A stretch of DNA of 25,353 bases from Saccoglossus kowalevskii (taxonomy: Eukaryota; Hemichordata; Enteropneusta; Harrimaniidae), in NCBI RefSeq assembly GCF_000003605.2, contig NW_003148752.1:1-25353 (forward strand). Direction: 5' to 3'. This document shows, one piece after another, positions 7,134 to 16,387 of this stretch (positions are counted from its first letter, which is position 1; the number at the start of each line of letters is the position of its first letter). The notes under the pieces were generated by a model. The model ran no database searches. It was not told where the DNA came from and worked only from the letters and a program-made list of their open reading frames with translations. A program made the position numbers and the translations under genes.

Positions 7134-7141
7134 TATTAAAT
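7134..7141 (+). promoter_or_regulatory. TATA-like element near -30 (example, copy 34)
   Basis: TATTAAAT lies at -33 to -26 from the gene start. Every spacer family keeps an AT-rich TTAAA, TTAAT or TAAAT core at this place. External TATA-like elements near -30 assist polymerase III on 5S genes in several invertebrates and fungi; the role here is inferred. Confidence 0.55.
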
Positions 7142-7157
7142 TACATCCAATTCCGAC

Positions 7158-7165
7158 GAATATTC
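7158..7165 (+). promoter_or_regulatory. GAATATTC palindrome before gene (example, copy 34)
   Basis: The 8-bp palindrome GAATATTC sits at -9 to -2 and recurs before most copies. One spacer family has AAATATTC. Its place next to the start suggests it forms part of the initiation region, but the function is not known. Confidence 0.4.
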
Positions 7166-7166
7166 A

Positions 7167-7285
7167 GCCTACTGCCAAACCATTGCAGAATAAACCAGTT
7201 CTCGTCCGATCACTCAAGTTAAGCTGAATTGGGCGTGGTTAGTACTAGCATGGGAGACCGGCTGGGAATACCACGTGCAGTAGGC
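7167..7285 (+). rRNA. 5S rRNA copy 34
   Basis: Changes: C27A, G49C, C61A, C64T, T81A. C61A breaks the G19-C61 pair of helix II. Confidence 0.94.
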
Positions 7286-7382
7286 TTATCACCATTTTTA
7301 TTCCACCATACATACTATCATTTTCCCTTGATTTTTTGCCTAGCCGAAACATTAATTGAAATCCAATTCCGACGAATATTCA

Positions 7383-7501
7383 GCCTACTGCCAAACCATT
7401 GCAGGATACACCAGTTCTCGTCCGATCACTGAAGTTAAGCTGCATCGGGCGTTGTTAGTACTTGCATGGGAGACTGGCTGGGAATACCACGTGCAGTAGG
7501 C
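7383..7501 (+). rRNA. 5S rRNA copy 35
   Basis: Changes: A23G, G71T, C93T. G71T breaks a helix V pair with C106. Confidence 0.95.
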
Positions 7502-7598
7502 TCATCAACATTTTTATTCCACATTACATACTAACTTTTTCCTATGATTGTTTGCCTAGCCGTAGCATTAAATGACATACAATTCCAACGAATATTCA

Positions 7599-7717
7599 GC
7601 CTACTGCCAAACCAATGCAGAATACATCAGTTCTCGTCCGATCACTGAAGTTAAGCTGCATTGGGCTTGGTTAGTACTTGCATGGTAGACCGGCTGGAAA
7701 TACCACGTGCAGTAGGC
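7599..7717 (+). rRNA. 5S rRNA copy 36 (class P)
   Basis: Changes: T17A, C29T, C64T, G69T, G88T, G100A. It has a GCATTAAATGACATAC spacer instead of the usual P spacer, so gene and spacer classes are uncoupled here. Confidence 0.94.
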
Positions 7718-7814
7718 TTATCAACATTTTTATTCCACCGTACATACCAAAATTTTCCGGGGATTTTTTGCCTAGCCAAAGCGTTAAACCACAGGCAATT
7801 CTGACGAATATTCA

Positions 7815-7933
7815 GCCTACTATCAAACCATTGCAGAACACACCAGTTCTCGTCCGATCACTGAATTTAAGCTGCATCGGGCGTGGTTAGTCCTTGCATG
7901 GGAGACCGGCTGGGAATATCACGTGCAGTAGGC
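7815..7933 (+). rRNA. 5S rRNA copy 37 (class Q)
   Basis: Changes: G8A, C9T, T25C, G52T, A78C, C105T. A78C alters the loop E AGUA strand. Confidence 0.94.
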
Positions 7934-8030
7934 TCATCAACATTTTTATTCCACGTTACATACTAACTTTTACCAATGATTTTTTGCCTAGCCGTAGCAT
8001 TAAATGACATCCAATTCCGACGAATATTCA

Positions 8031-8142
8031 GCCTACTGCCAAATCATTGCTGAATACACCAGTTCTCGTCCGATCACTGAAGTTAACCTGCATCGGGCGT
8101 GGTTGCATGGGAGACCGGCCTGGAATACCATGTGCATTAGGC
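8031..8142 (+). pseudogene. 5S pseudogene copy 38 (7-nt deletion)
   Basis: Bases 75-81 missing; also C14T, A21T, G57C, T97C, G98T, C108T, G114T. G57C adds a change in the core of box A. Confidence 0.9.
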
Positions 8143-8239
8143 TCATCAACATTTTTATTCCACCAAACATACTAACTTTTTCCCGGGATTTTTTGCCTAG
8201 CCGAAGTATTAAATTACATCCAATTCCGACGAATATTCA

Positions 8240-8349
8240 GCCTACTGCCAAACCATTGCAGAATACACCAGTTCTCGTCCGATCACTGAAGTTAAGCTGC
8301 ATCGGGCGTGGTTGCATGGGAGACCGGCCTGAATGCCATGTGCATTAGC
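8240..8349 (+). pseudogene. 5S pseudogene copy 39 (7-nt deletion plus two losses)
   Basis: Bases 75-81 missing, one further G lost in CGGCCTGAAT and one near 117; also A104G, C108T, G114T. Length 110. Copy 55 shares both extra losses, so they were inherited together. Confidence 0.9.
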
Positions 8350-8444
8350 TCATCAACATTTTTATTCCACCATACATACTAACTTTTTCCCGTGATTTTT
8401 TGCCTAGCCGAGTATTAAATTACATCCAATCCGACGAATATTCA

Positions 8445-8563
8445 GCCTACTGCCAAACCATTGCAGAATACACCAGTTCTCGTCCAATCACTGAATATCA
8501 GCTGCATCGGGCGTGGTTAGTACTTGCATGGGAGACCGGCTGGGAATACCACGTGCAGTAGGC
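8445..8563 (+). rRNA. 5S rRNA copy 40 (class L)
   Basis: Changes: G42A and box A triple 52/53/55. The spacer before it has lost single bases (CCGAGTATT, CCAATCCGACG). Confidence 0.95.
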
Positions 8564-8660
8564 TGATGAACATTTTTATTCCACCGTACATACTAACATT
8601 TTACCGGGATTTTTTGCCTAGCCGAAGTATTAAATTACATCCAATTCCGACGAATATTCA

Positions 8661-8779
8661 GCCTACAGCCAAAACATTGCAGAATAAACCAGTTCTCGTC
8701 CGATCACTGAAGTTAAGCTGCATCGGGCCTTGTTAGTACTTGCATGGGAGACCGGCTTGGAATACCACGTGCATTAGGC
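8661..8779 (+). rRNA. 5S rRNA copy 41 (class M)
   Basis: Changes: T7A, C14A, C27A, G69C, G71T, G98T, G114T, identical to copy 12. Confidence 0.93.
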
Positions 8780-8876
8780 TCATCAACATTTTTATTCCAC
8801 CGTAAATACTAAATTTTTCCCGGGATTTTTTGCCTAGCCGAAGTATTAAATTACATCCAATTCCGACGAATATTCA

Positions 8877-8995
8877 GCCTACTGTCAAACCATTGCAGAA
8901 CACACCAGTTCTCGTCCGATCACTGAATATCAGCTGCATCGGGCGTGGTTAGTACTTGCATGGCAGACCGGCTGGGAATACCACGTGCAGTAGGC
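8877..8995 (+). rRNA. 5S rRNA copy 42 (class L)
   Basis: Changes: C9T, T25C, box A triple, G88C. Equals copy 13 apart from base 69, where the majority G is kept. Confidence 0.95.
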
Positions 8996-9093
8996 TCATC
9001 AACATTTTTTATTCCACATTACATACTAAATTTTATCCATGATTTTTTGCCTATCCGTAGCAGTAAATGACATCCAATTCCGACGAATATTCA

Positions 9094-9212
9094 GCCTACT
9101 GCCAAACCATTGCAGAATACACCAGTTCTCGTCCGATCACTGAAGTTAAGCTGCATTGGGCTTGGTTAGTACTTGCATGGTAGACCGGCTGGGAATACCA
9201 CGTGCAGTAGGC
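9094..9212 (+). rRNA. 5S rRNA copy 43 (class P)
   Basis: Changes: C64T, G69T, G88T. Confidence 0.95.
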
Positions 9213-9309
9213 TTATCAACATTTTTATTCCACCGTACATACCAAAATTTTCCGGGGATTTTTTGCCTAGCCAAAGCGTTAAACCACAGGCAATTCTGAC
9301 GAATATTCA

Positions 9310-9427
9310 GCCTACTGTCAAACCATTGCAGAACACACCAGTTCTCGTCCGATCACTGAATTTAAGCTGCATCGGGCGTGGTTAGTACTTGCATGGGAGT
9401 CCGGCTGGGAATACCACGAGCAGTAGC
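9310..9427 (+). rRNA. 5S rRNA copy 44 (class Q)
   Basis: Changes: C9T, T25C, G52T, A91T, T110A as in copy 15, plus loss of one G near 117. It begins a stretch of single-base losses running into copy 46. Confidence 0.92.
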
Positions 9428-9522
9428 TTATCAACATTTTTATTCCACCGTAAATACAAACTTTTTCCCGGGATTTGTTGCCTAGCCAAACATTAATTGA
9501 AATCCAATTCCGACGATATTCA

Positions 9523-9635
9523 GCCTACTGCCAACCATTGCAGATACACCAGTTCTCGTCCATCACTGATATCAGCTGCATCGGGCGTGTTAGTACTTGC
9601 ATGGGAGTCTGGCTGGGAATACCACGTGCATAGGC
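9523..9635 (+). rRNA. 5S rRNA copy 45, six single-base losses
   Basis: Class L box A, with A91T and C93T. Six single bases are missing (in AAACC, GAATAC, CCGATC, GAATATC, GTGGTT and ATTAGG contexts). Five of the six fall in runs of two or three equal bases, so sequencing error is a real alternative to decay. Confidence 0.85.
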
Positions 9636-9727
9636 TCATCAACATTTTATCCACCATAAATACTAACTTTTTCCCGGGATTTTTGCCTAGCCGAAGTACT
9701 AAATTACATCCAATTCCGACGAATATC

Positions 9728-9846
9728 GGCTACTGCCAAACCATAGCAGAATACACCAGTTCTCGTCCGATCACTGAAGTTAAGCTGCATCAGGCGTGGT
9801 TAGTACTTGCATGGGAGACCGGCTAGGAATACCAAGTGCAGTAGAC
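9728..9846 (+). rRNA. 5S rRNA copy 46 (class R)
   Basis: Changes: C2G, T18A, G65A, G98A, C108A, G118A. C2G and G118A fall on the same closing-helix pair and do not restore it. Confidence 0.93.
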
Positions 9847-9943
9847 TCATCAACATTTTTATTCCACATTACATACTAACTTTTACCCATGATTTTTTGC
9901 CTATCCGTATCAGTAAATGACATCCAATTCCGACGAATATTCA

Positions 9944-10062
9944 GCCTACTGCCAAACCATTGCAGAATACACCGGTTCTCGTCCGATCACTGAAGTTAAG
10001 CTGCATTGGGCTTGGTTAGTACTTGCATGGGAGACCGGCTGGGAATACCACGTGCAGTAGGC
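9944..10062 (+). rRNA. 5S rRNA copy 47 (class P)
   Basis: Changes: A31G, C64T, G69T, as in copy 30. Confidence 0.95.
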
Positions 10063-10159
10063 TTATCAACATTTTTATTCCACCGTACATACCAAATTTT
10101 TCCGGGGATTTTTTGCCTAGCCAAAGCGTTAAACCACAGGCAATTCTGACGAATATTCA

Positions 10160-10278
10160 GCCTACTGTCAAACCATTGCAGAACACACCAGTTCTCGTCC
10201 GATCATTGAATTTAAGCTGCATCGGGCGTGGTTAGTACTTGCATGGGAGACCGTTTGGGAATACCACATGCAGTAGGC
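10160..10278 (+). rRNA. 5S rRNA copy 48 (class Q)
   Basis: Changes: C9T, T25C, C47T, G52T, G95T, C96T, G109A. G95T and C96T disrupt helix IV. Confidence 0.93.
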
Positions 10279-10375
10279 TCATCAACATTTTTATTCCATG
10301 TTACATAATAACTTTTACCCATTATTTTTTGCCTAGCCGTAGCATTAAATGACATCCAATTCCGACGAATATTCA

Positions 10376-10488
10376 GCCTACTGCACAAATCATTGCAGAA
10401 TACACCAGTTCTCGTCCGATCACTGAAGATAAGCTGCATCGGGCGTGGTTGCATGGGAGACCGGCCTGGAATACCATGTGCATTAGGC
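10376..10488 (+). pseudogene. 5S pseudogene copy 49 (7-nt deletion)
   Basis: Bases 75-81 missing; one A inserted after base 9, C14T, T53A, T97C, G98T, C108T, G114T. Length 113. Confidence 0.9.
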
Positions 10489-10585
10489 TCATCAACATTT
10501 TTATTCCACCATACATACTAACTTTTTCCCGGGATTTTTTGCCTAGCCGAAGTATTAAATTACATCCAATTCCGACGAATATTCA

Positions 10586-10704
10586 GCCTACTGACAAACC
10601 ATTGCAGAATACACCAGTTCTTGTCCAATCACTGAAGTTAAGCTGCATCGGGCGTGGTTAGTACTTGCATGGGAGTGCGGCTGGGAATACCACGTGCATT
10701 AGGC
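10586..10704 (+). rRNA. 5S rRNA copy 50
   Basis: Changes: C9A, C37T, G42A, A91T, C92G, G114T. C9A and G114T give two closing-helix mismatches. Confidence 0.94.
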
Positions 10705-10800
10705 TCATCAACATTTTTATTCCACCGTAAATACTAACTTTTTCCCGGGATTTTTTGCCTAGCCGAAGTACTAAATTACATCCAATTCCGACGAATATTC

Positions 10801-10919
10801 GGCTACTGCCAAACCATAGCAGAATACACCAGTTCTCGTCCGATCACTGAAGTTAAGCTGCATCGGGCGTGGTTAGTACTTGCATGGGAGACCGGCTAGG
10901 AATACCACGTGCAGTAGGC
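10801..10919 (+). rRNA. 5S rRNA copy 51 (class R)
   Basis: Only the three class R changes: C2G, T18A, G98A. Confidence 0.95.
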
Positions 10920-11016
10920 TCATCAACATTTTTATTCCACATTACATACTAACTTTTACCCATGATTTTTTGCCTATCCGTAGCAGTAAAAGACATCCAA
11001 TTCCGAAGAATATTCA

Positions 11017-11135
11017 GCCTACTGCCAATCCATTGCAGAATACGCCAGTTCTCGTCCGATCACTGAAGTTAAGCTGCATTGGGCTTGGTTAGTACTTGCA
11101 TGGGAGACCGGCTGGGAATACCACGTGCAGTAGGC
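11017..11135 (+). rRNA. 5S rRNA copy 52 (class P)
   Basis: Changes: A13T, A28G, C64T, G69T, as in copy 26. Confidence 0.95.
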
Positions 11136-11232
11136 TTATCCAAATTTTTATTCCACCGTACATACCAAATTTTTCCGGGGATTTTTTGCCTAGCCAAAGA
11201 ATTAAACCACAGGCAATTCTGACGAATATTCA

Positions 11233-11351
11233 ACCTACTGTCAAACCATTGCAGAACACACCAGTTCTCGTCCGATCACTGAATTTAAGCTGCATCGGGC
11301 GTGGTTAGTACTTGCATGGGAGACCGGCTGGGAATACCACGTGCAGTAGGC
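11233..11351 (+). rRNA. 5S rRNA copy 53 (class Q)
   Basis: Changes: G1A, C9T, T25C, G52T. Shares G1A with copy 27 but has an intact 3' end and T-run. Confidence 0.94.
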
Positions 11352-11448
11352 TCATCAACATTTTTATTCCACGTTACATACTAACTTTTACCCATGATTT
11401 TTTGCCTAGCCGTAGCATTAAATGACATCCAATTCCGACGAATATTCA

Positions 11449-11560
11449 GCCTACTGCCAAATCATTGCAGAATACACCAGTTCTCGTCCGATCACTGAAG
11501 TTAAGCTGCATCAGGCGTGGTTGCATGGGAGGCCGGCCTGGAATACCATGTGCATTAGGC
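11449..11560 (+). pseudogene. 5S pseudogene copy 54 (7-nt deletion)
   Basis: Bases 75-81 missing; C14T, G65A, A91G, T97C, G98T, C108T, G114T. Length 112. Confidence 0.9.
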
Positions 11561-11657
11561 TCATCAACATTTTTATTCCACCATACATACTAACTTTTTC
11601 CCGGGATTTTTTGCCTAGCCGAAGTATTAAATTACATCCAATTCCGACGAATATTCA

Positions 11658-11767
11658 GCCTACTGCCAAACCATTGCTGAATACACCAGTTCTCGTCCGA
11701 TCACTGAAGTTAAGCTGCATCGAGCGTGGTTGCATGGGAGACCGGCCTGAATACCATGTGCATTAGC
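11658..11767 (+). pseudogene. 5S pseudogene copy 55 (7-nt deletion plus two losses)
   Basis: Bases 75-81 missing, with the same two extra single-base losses as copy 39; A21T, G66A, C108T, G114T. Length 110. Confidence 0.9.
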
Positions 11768-11862
11768 TCATCAACATTTTTATTCCACCATACATACTAA
11801 CTTTTTCTCGGGATTTTTGCCTAGCCGAAGTATTAAATTACATCCAATTCCGACGATATTCA

Positions 11863-11981
11863 GCCTACTGACAAACCATTGCAGAGTACACCAGTTCTCG
11901 TCCGATCACCGAAGTTAAGCCGCATCGGGCATGGTTAGGACTTGCACGTGGGACCGGCTGGGAATACCACGTGCAGTAGGC
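11863..11981 (+). rRNA. 5S rRNA copy 56 (class S)
   Basis: Changes: C9A, A24G, T48C, T59C, G69A, T77G, T85C, G87T, A89G. With nine changes it is among the most diverged full-length copies. Confidence 0.92.
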
Positions 11982-12078
11982 CCATCAACATTTTTATTCC
12001 ACATTACATTCTAACTTTTTCCCATGATTTTTTGCCCAGACGAAGCATTAAAAGATATACAATTCGCACGAATATTCA

Positions 12079-12197
12079 GCCTACTGCCAAACCATTGCAG
12101 AATACACCAGTTCTTGTCCGATCACTGAAGTTAAGCTGCATCGGGCGTGGTTAGTACTTGCATGGGAGTCCGGCTGGGAATACCACGTGCAGTAGGC
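12079..12197 (+). rRNA. 5S rRNA copy 57
   Basis: Only two changes: C37T and A91T. One of the copies nearest the majority sequence; control boxes and loop E largely intact. Confidence 0.96.
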
Positions 12198-12294
12198 TTA
12201 TCAACATTTTTATTTCAAAATACATACTATCTTTTTCCCGTGATTTTTTGCCTAGCCGAAGCATTAATTGAAATCCAATTCCGACAAATATTCA

Positions 12295-12413
12295 GCCTAC
12301 TGCCAAACCATTGCAGAATACACCAGTTCTCGTCCGATCACTGAAGCTAAGCTGCATCGGGCGTGGTTAGTACTTGCATGGGAGACGGGCTGGGAATACC
12401 ACGTGCAGTAGGC
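12295..12413 (+). rRNA. 5S rRNA copy 58 (class V)
   Basis: Only T53C and C93G; same gene as copy 90. Confidence 0.96.
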
Positions 12414-12510
12414 TGATGAACATTTTTATTCCACCGTACATACTAACATTTTACCGGGATTTTTTGCCTAGCCGATGTATTAAATTACATCCAATTCCGA
12501 CGAATATTCA

Positions 12511-12629
12511 GCCTACTGCCAAAACATTGCAGAATAAACCAGTTCTCGTCCGATCACTAAAGTTAAGCTGCATTGGGCGTGGTTAGAACTAGCATGGGAG
12601 ACCGGCTGGGAATACCACGTGCAGTAGGC
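12511..12629 (+). rRNA. 5S rRNA copy 59 (class M)
   Basis: Changes: C14A, C27A, G49A, C64T, T77A, T81A. T77A alters loop E. Confidence 0.94.
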
Positions 12630-12726
12630 TCATCAACATTTTTATTCCACCGTACATACTATCTTTTTCCCTTTATTATTTGCCTAGCCGAAACATTAAT
12701 TGAAATCCAATTCCGACGAATATTCA

Positions 12727-12845
12727 GCCTACTGCCAAACCATTGCAGAATACACCAGTTCTCGTCCGATCACTGAAGTTAAGCCGCATCGGGCATGGTT
12801 AGGACTTGCACGTGAGACCGGCTGGGAATACCACGTGCAGTAGGC
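12727..12845 (+). rRNA. 5S rRNA copy 60 (class S)
   Basis: Changes: T59C, G69A, T77G, T85C, G87T; same gene as copy 92. Confidence 0.94.
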
Positions 12846-12942
12846 CCATCAACATTTTTATTCCACATTACATTCTAACTTTTTCCCATGATTTTTTGCC
12901 TAGACGAAGCATTAAATGACATAAAAATCGGACGAATATTCA

Positions 12943-13061
12943 GCCTACTGCCAAACCATTGCAGAATACAGCAGTTCTCGTACGATCACTGAAGTTAAGC
13001 TGCATCGGGCGTGGTTAGTACTTGCATAGGAGACCTGCTGGGAATACCACGTGCAGTAGGC
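12943..13061 (+). rRNA. 5S rRNA copy 61 (class U)
   Basis: Changes: C29G, C40A, G86A, G94T. Two of these fall in box C. Confidence 0.94.
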
Positions 13062-13158
13062 TTATCAACATTTTTATTCCACCATACATACTATCTTTTT
13101 CCCTTGATTTTTTGCCTAGCCGAAACATTAATTGAAATCCAATTCCGACGAATATTCA

Positions 13159-13276
13159 GCCTACCGCCAAACCATTGCAGAATACACCAGTTCTCGTCCG
13201 ATCACTGAAGTTAAGCTGCATCGGGCGTGGTTAGTACTAGCATGGGAGAGTGGCTGGTATACCACGTGCAGTAAGC
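13159..13276 (+). rRNA. 5S rRNA copy 62, disturbed 3' half
   Basis: Changes: T7C, T81A, C92G, C93T, one base lost and one changed in CTGGTATACC, G117A. Length 118. Box C and loop E are both affected. Confidence 0.9.
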
Positions 13277-13370
13277 TTATCAACATTTTTATTCCACCGT
13301 ACATACTATCTTTTTCCCTGATTTTTGCCTAGCCAAACATTAATTGAAATCCAATTCCGACGAATATTCA

Positions 13371-13489
13371 GCCTACTGCCAAACCATTGCAGAATACACC
13401 AGTTCTCGTCCGATCACTGAATATCAGCTGCATCGGGCGTGGTTAGTACTTGCATGGGAGACCGGCTGGGAATACCACGTGCAGTAGGC
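13371..13489 (+). rRNA. 5S rRNA copy 63 (class L)
   Basis: Only the box A triple G52T, T53A, A55C; otherwise the majority sequence. Confidence 0.96.
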
Positions 13490-13586
13490 TGATGAACATT
13501 TTTATTCCACCGTACATACTAACATTTTACCGGGATTTTTTGCCTAGCCGAAGTATTAAATTACATCCAATTCCGACGAATATTCA

Positions 13587-13705
13587 GCCTACAGCCAAAA
13601 CATTGCAGAATAAACCAGTTCTCGTCCGATCACTGAAGTTAAGCTGCATCGGGCGTTGTTAGTACTTGCATGGGAGACCGGCTGGGAATACCACGTGCAT
13701 TAGGC
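13587..13705 (+). rRNA. 5S rRNA copy 64 (class M)
   Basis: Changes: T7A, C14A, C27A, G71T, G114T. Two adjacent closing-helix mismatches. Confidence 0.94.
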
Positions 13706-13802
13706 TCATCAACATTTTTATTCCACCGTAAATACTAACTTTTTCCCGGGATTTTTTGCCTAGCCGAAGTATTAAATTACATCCAATTCCGACGAATATT
13801 CA

Positions 13803-13921
13803 GCCTACTGTCAAACCATTGCAGAACACACCAGTTCTCGTCCGATCACTGAATATCAGCTGCATCGGGCGTGGTTAGTACTTGCATGGGAGACCGGCTG
13901 GGAATACCACGTGCAGTAGGC
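13803..13921 (+). rRNA. 5S rRNA copy 65 (class L)
   Basis: Changes: C9T, T25C and box A triple, as in copy 18. Confidence 0.95.
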
Positions 13922-14018
13922 TCATCAACATTTTTATTCCACATTACATACTAACATTTATCCATGATTTTTTGCCTATCCGTAGCAGTAAATGACATCC
14001 AATTCCGACGAATATTCA

Positions 14019-14137
14019 GCCTACTGCCAAACCATTGCAGAATACACTAGTTCTCGTCCGATCACTGAAGTTAAGCTGCATCGGGCGTGGTTAGTACTTG
14101 CATGGGAGACGGGCTGGGAATACCACGTGCAGTAGGC
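14019..14137 (+). rRNA. 5S rRNA copy 66
   Basis: Only C30T and C93G. It sits behind a P-type spacer but lacks the class P changes and ends like class V, which marks a recombination point inside the gene. Confidence 0.95.
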
Positions 14138-14233
14138 TGATGAACATTTTTATTCCACCGTACATACTAACATTTTACCGGGATTTTTTGCCTAGCCGAA
14201 GTATTAAATTACATCCAATTCCGACGAATATCA

Positions 14234-14352
14234 GCCTACTGCCAAAACGTTGCAGAATAAACCAGTTCTCGTCCGATCACTGAAGTTAAGCTGCATCGGG
14301 CGTGGTTAGGACTTGCACGGGAGACCGGCTGGGAATACCACGTGGAGTAGGC
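14234..14352 (+). rRNA. 5S rRNA copy 67, M/S chimera
   Basis: Changes: C14A, A16G, C27A in the 5' half (class M), T77G and T85C in the 3' half (part of class S), and C112G in the closing helix. Confidence 0.93.
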
Positions 14353-14449
14353 TTATCAACATTTTTATTCCACCATACATACTATCTTTTTCCCGTGATT
14401 TTTTGCCTATCCGAAGCATTAATTGAAATCCAATTCCGACAAATATTCA

Positions 14450-14568
14450 GCCTACTGCCAAACCATTGCAGAATACACCAGTTCTCGTCCGATCACTGTA
14501 GTTAAGCAGCATCGGGCGTGGTAAGTACTTGCATAGGAGACGGGCTGGGAATACCACGTGCAGTAGGC
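14450..14568 (+). rRNA. 5S rRNA copy 68
   Basis: Changes: A50T, T59A, T74A, G86A, C93G; same gene as copy 79. T59A breaks the A21-T59 pair of helix II. Confidence 0.94.
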
Positions 14569-14665
14569 TGATGAACATTTTTATTCCACCGTATATACTA
14601 ACATTTTCCCGGGATTTTTTGCCTAGCCGACGTATTAAATTACATCCAATTCCGACGAATATTCA

Positions 14666-14784
14666 GCCTACTGCCAAACCATTGCAGAATACGCCAGTTC
14701 TCGTCCGATCACTGAAGTTAAGCTGCATCGGGCGTGGTTAGTACTAGCATGGGAGACTGGCTGGGAATACCACGTGCAGTAGGC
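14666..14784 (+). rRNA. 5S rRNA copy 69
   Basis: Changes: A28G, T81A, C93T; same gene as copy 80. Confidence 0.95.
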
Positions 14785-14881
14785 TTATCAACATTTTTAT
14801 TCCACCGTACATACTATCTTTTTCCCTTGATTTTTTGCCTAGCCGAAACATTAATTGAAATCCAATTCCGACGAATATTCA

Positions 14882-15000
14882 GCCTACTGCCAAACCATTG
14901 CAGAATACACCAGTTCTTGTCCGATCACTGAAGATAAGCTGCATCGGGCGTGGTTAGTACTTGCATGGGAGACCGGCTGGGAATACCACGTGCATTAGGC
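14882..15000 (+). rRNA. 5S rRNA copy 70
   Basis: Changes: C37T, T53A, G114T. Confidence 0.95.
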
Positions 15001-15097
15001 TCATCAACATTTTTATTCCACCGTAAATACTAACTTTTTCCCGGGATTTTTTGCCTAGCCGAAGTATTAAATGACATCCAATTCCGACGAATATTCA

Positions 15098-15216
15098 GCC
15101 TACTGTCAAACCATTGCAGAATACACCAGTTCTCGTCCGATCACTGAATATCAGCTGCATCGGGCGTGGTTAGTACTTGCATGGGAGACCGGCTGGGAAT
15201 ACCACGTGCAGTAGGC
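15098..15216 (+). rRNA. 5S rRNA copy 71 (class L)
   Basis: Changes: C9T and box A triple; unlike its sisters it keeps T25. Confidence 0.95.
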
Positions 15217-15313
15217 TCATCAACATTTTTATTCCACATTACATACTAACTTTTATCCATGATTTTTTGCCTATCCGTAGCAGTAAATGACATCCAATTC
15301 CGACGAATATTCA

Positions 15314-15432
15314 GCCTACTGCCAAACCATTGCAGAATACACCAGTTCTCGTCCGATCACTGAAGTTAAGCTGCATTGGGCTTGGTTAGTACTTGCACGT
15401 GAGACCGGCTGGGAATACCACGTGCAGTAAGC
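15314..15432 (+). rRNA. 5S rRNA copy 72 (class P, S-like box C)
   Basis: Changes: C64T, G69T, then T85C, G87T and G117A. The switch from P to the S-type GCACGTGAGACC falls between bases 69 and 85 and is followed by an S-type spacer. Confidence 0.93.
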
Positions 15433-15529
15433 CCATCAACATTTTTATTCCACATTACATTCTAACTTTTTCCCATGATTTTTTGCCTAGACGAAGCATT
15501 AAATGACATAAAATTCGGACGATTATTCA

Positions 15530-15642
15530 GCCTACTGCCCAAACCATTGCAGAATACACCAGTTCTCGTCCGATCACTGAAGTTAAGCTGCATCGGGCGT
15601 GGTTGCATGGGAGACCGACCTGGAATACCATGTGCATTAGGC
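15530..15642 (+). pseudogene. 5S pseudogene copy 73 (7-nt deletion)
   Basis: Bases 75-81 missing; one C inserted near base 10, G95A, T97C, G98T, C108T, G114T. Length 113. It has a U-type spacer, so the deletion has moved to a new context. Confidence 0.9.
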
Positions 15643-15739
15643 TCATCAACATTTTTATTCCACCATACATACTAACTTTTTCCCGGGATCTTTTGCCTAG
15701 CCGAAGTATTAAATTACTTCCAATTCCGACGAATATTCA

Positions 15740-15858
15740 GCCTACTGCCAAACTATTGCAGAATACAGCAGTTCTCGTCCGATCACTGAAGTTAATCTGC
15801 ATCGGGCGTGGTTAGTACTTGCATTGGAGACCTGCTGGGAATACCACGTGCAGTAGGC
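15740..15858 (+). rRNA. 5S rRNA copy 74 (class U)
   Basis: Changes: C15T, C29G, G57T, G86T, G94T. G57T hits box A. Confidence 0.94.
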
Positions 15859-15955
15859 TCATCAACATTTTTATTCCAAAATACATACTATCTTTTTCCC
15901 GTGATTTTTTGCCTAGCCGAAGCATTAATTGAAATCCAATTCCGACAAATATTCA

Positions 15956-16074
15956 GCCTACTGCCAAACCATTGCAGAATACACCAGTTCTCGTCCGATC
16001 ACTGAAGCTAAGCTGCATCGGGCGTGATTAGTACTTGCATGGGAGACGGGCTGGGAATACCACGTGCAGTAGGC
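15956..16074 (+). rRNA. 5S rRNA copy 75 (class V)
   Basis: Changes: T53C, G72A, C93G, as in copies 1 and 105. Confidence 0.95.
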
Positions 16075-16171
16075 TGATGAACATTTTTATTCCACCGTAC
16101 ATACTAACATTTTACCGGGATTTTTTACCTAGCCGAAGTATTAAATTACATCCAATTCCGACGAATATTCA

Positions 16172-16290
16172 GCCTACTGCCAAAACATTGCAGAACAAAC
16201 CAGTTCTCGTCCGATCACTGAAGTTAAGCTGCATCGGGCGTGGTTAGTACTAGCATGGGAGACCGGCTGGGAATACCACGTGCAGTAGGC
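16172..16290 (+). rRNA. 5S rRNA copy 76 (class M)
   Basis: Changes: C14A, T25C, C27A, T81A. The usual T5 after it is broken to TTGTT, so termination would depend on the later T6. Confidence 0.94.
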
Positions 16291-16387
16291 TTATCAACAT
16301 TGTTATTCCACCGTACATACTATCATTTTCCCTTGATTTTTTGCCTAGCCAAAACATTAATTGAAATCCAATTCCGACGAATATTCA

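Larger units (their letters stand above)
7815..8500 (+). repeat. Q-D-D segment, matches 11233-11918
   Basis: Copies 37-40 and 53-56 have gene starts at a constant offset of 3418 bp. Both segments contain two successive 7-nt-deletion genes. The second of each pair shares two further single-base losses, in CGGCCTGAAT and in GCATTAGCTC. Confidence 0.8.
8445..9522 (+). repeat. Higher-order repeat L-M-L-P-Q, third run
   Basis: Copies 40-44 match copies 11-15 at offset 6222, including the unusual M copy with G69C, G71T and G98T and the G88C change in the third gene. The match continues into copy 45 with several small losses. Confidence 0.84.
12295..13158 (+). repeat. Segment V-M-S-U, related to 19195-20058
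   Basis: Copies 58-61 and 90-93 have gene starts offset by exactly 6900 bp. They share the CTTTATTATTTGCC spacer before the S copy, the S gene with G87T, and a U gene. The M copies (59 and 91) differ at many sites, so one was replaced or diverged. Confidence 0.75.
13371..14233 (+). repeat. Partial higher-order repeat L-M-L-P(spacer)
   Basis: Copies 63-66 follow the order L, M, L and a unit with the P-type spacer. Copy 66 carries a V-like gene end (C93G) and is followed by an M-like unit, so the repeat breaks inside copy 66. This looks like a junction made by unequal exchange within a gene. Confidence 0.7.
14353..15000 (+). repeat. Segment matching 16721-17368
   Basis: Copies 68-70 and 79-81 have gene starts at offset 2368 bp. 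Copies 68 and 79 share five gene changes (A50T, T59A, T74A, G86A, C93G); copies 69 and 80 share A28G, T81A and C93T. The third members differ in the 3' half. Confidence 0.82.

Noticed and set aside
7070..7166. Spliced-leader or small nuclear RNA gene in the spacers
   Set aside because: Some animals carry spliced-leader genes within 5S arrays, but these spacers are about 97 bp and show no leader plus donor site, no clear Sm-type site in a stem-loop context and no second promoter.
8004..8348. Longest open frames (103-114 residues; also 4791-5102 and 11422-11766)
   Set aside because: Each spans a 7-nt-deletion 5S copy, where the shift in frame joins two repeat-derived frames. Length is a side effect of the deletion.
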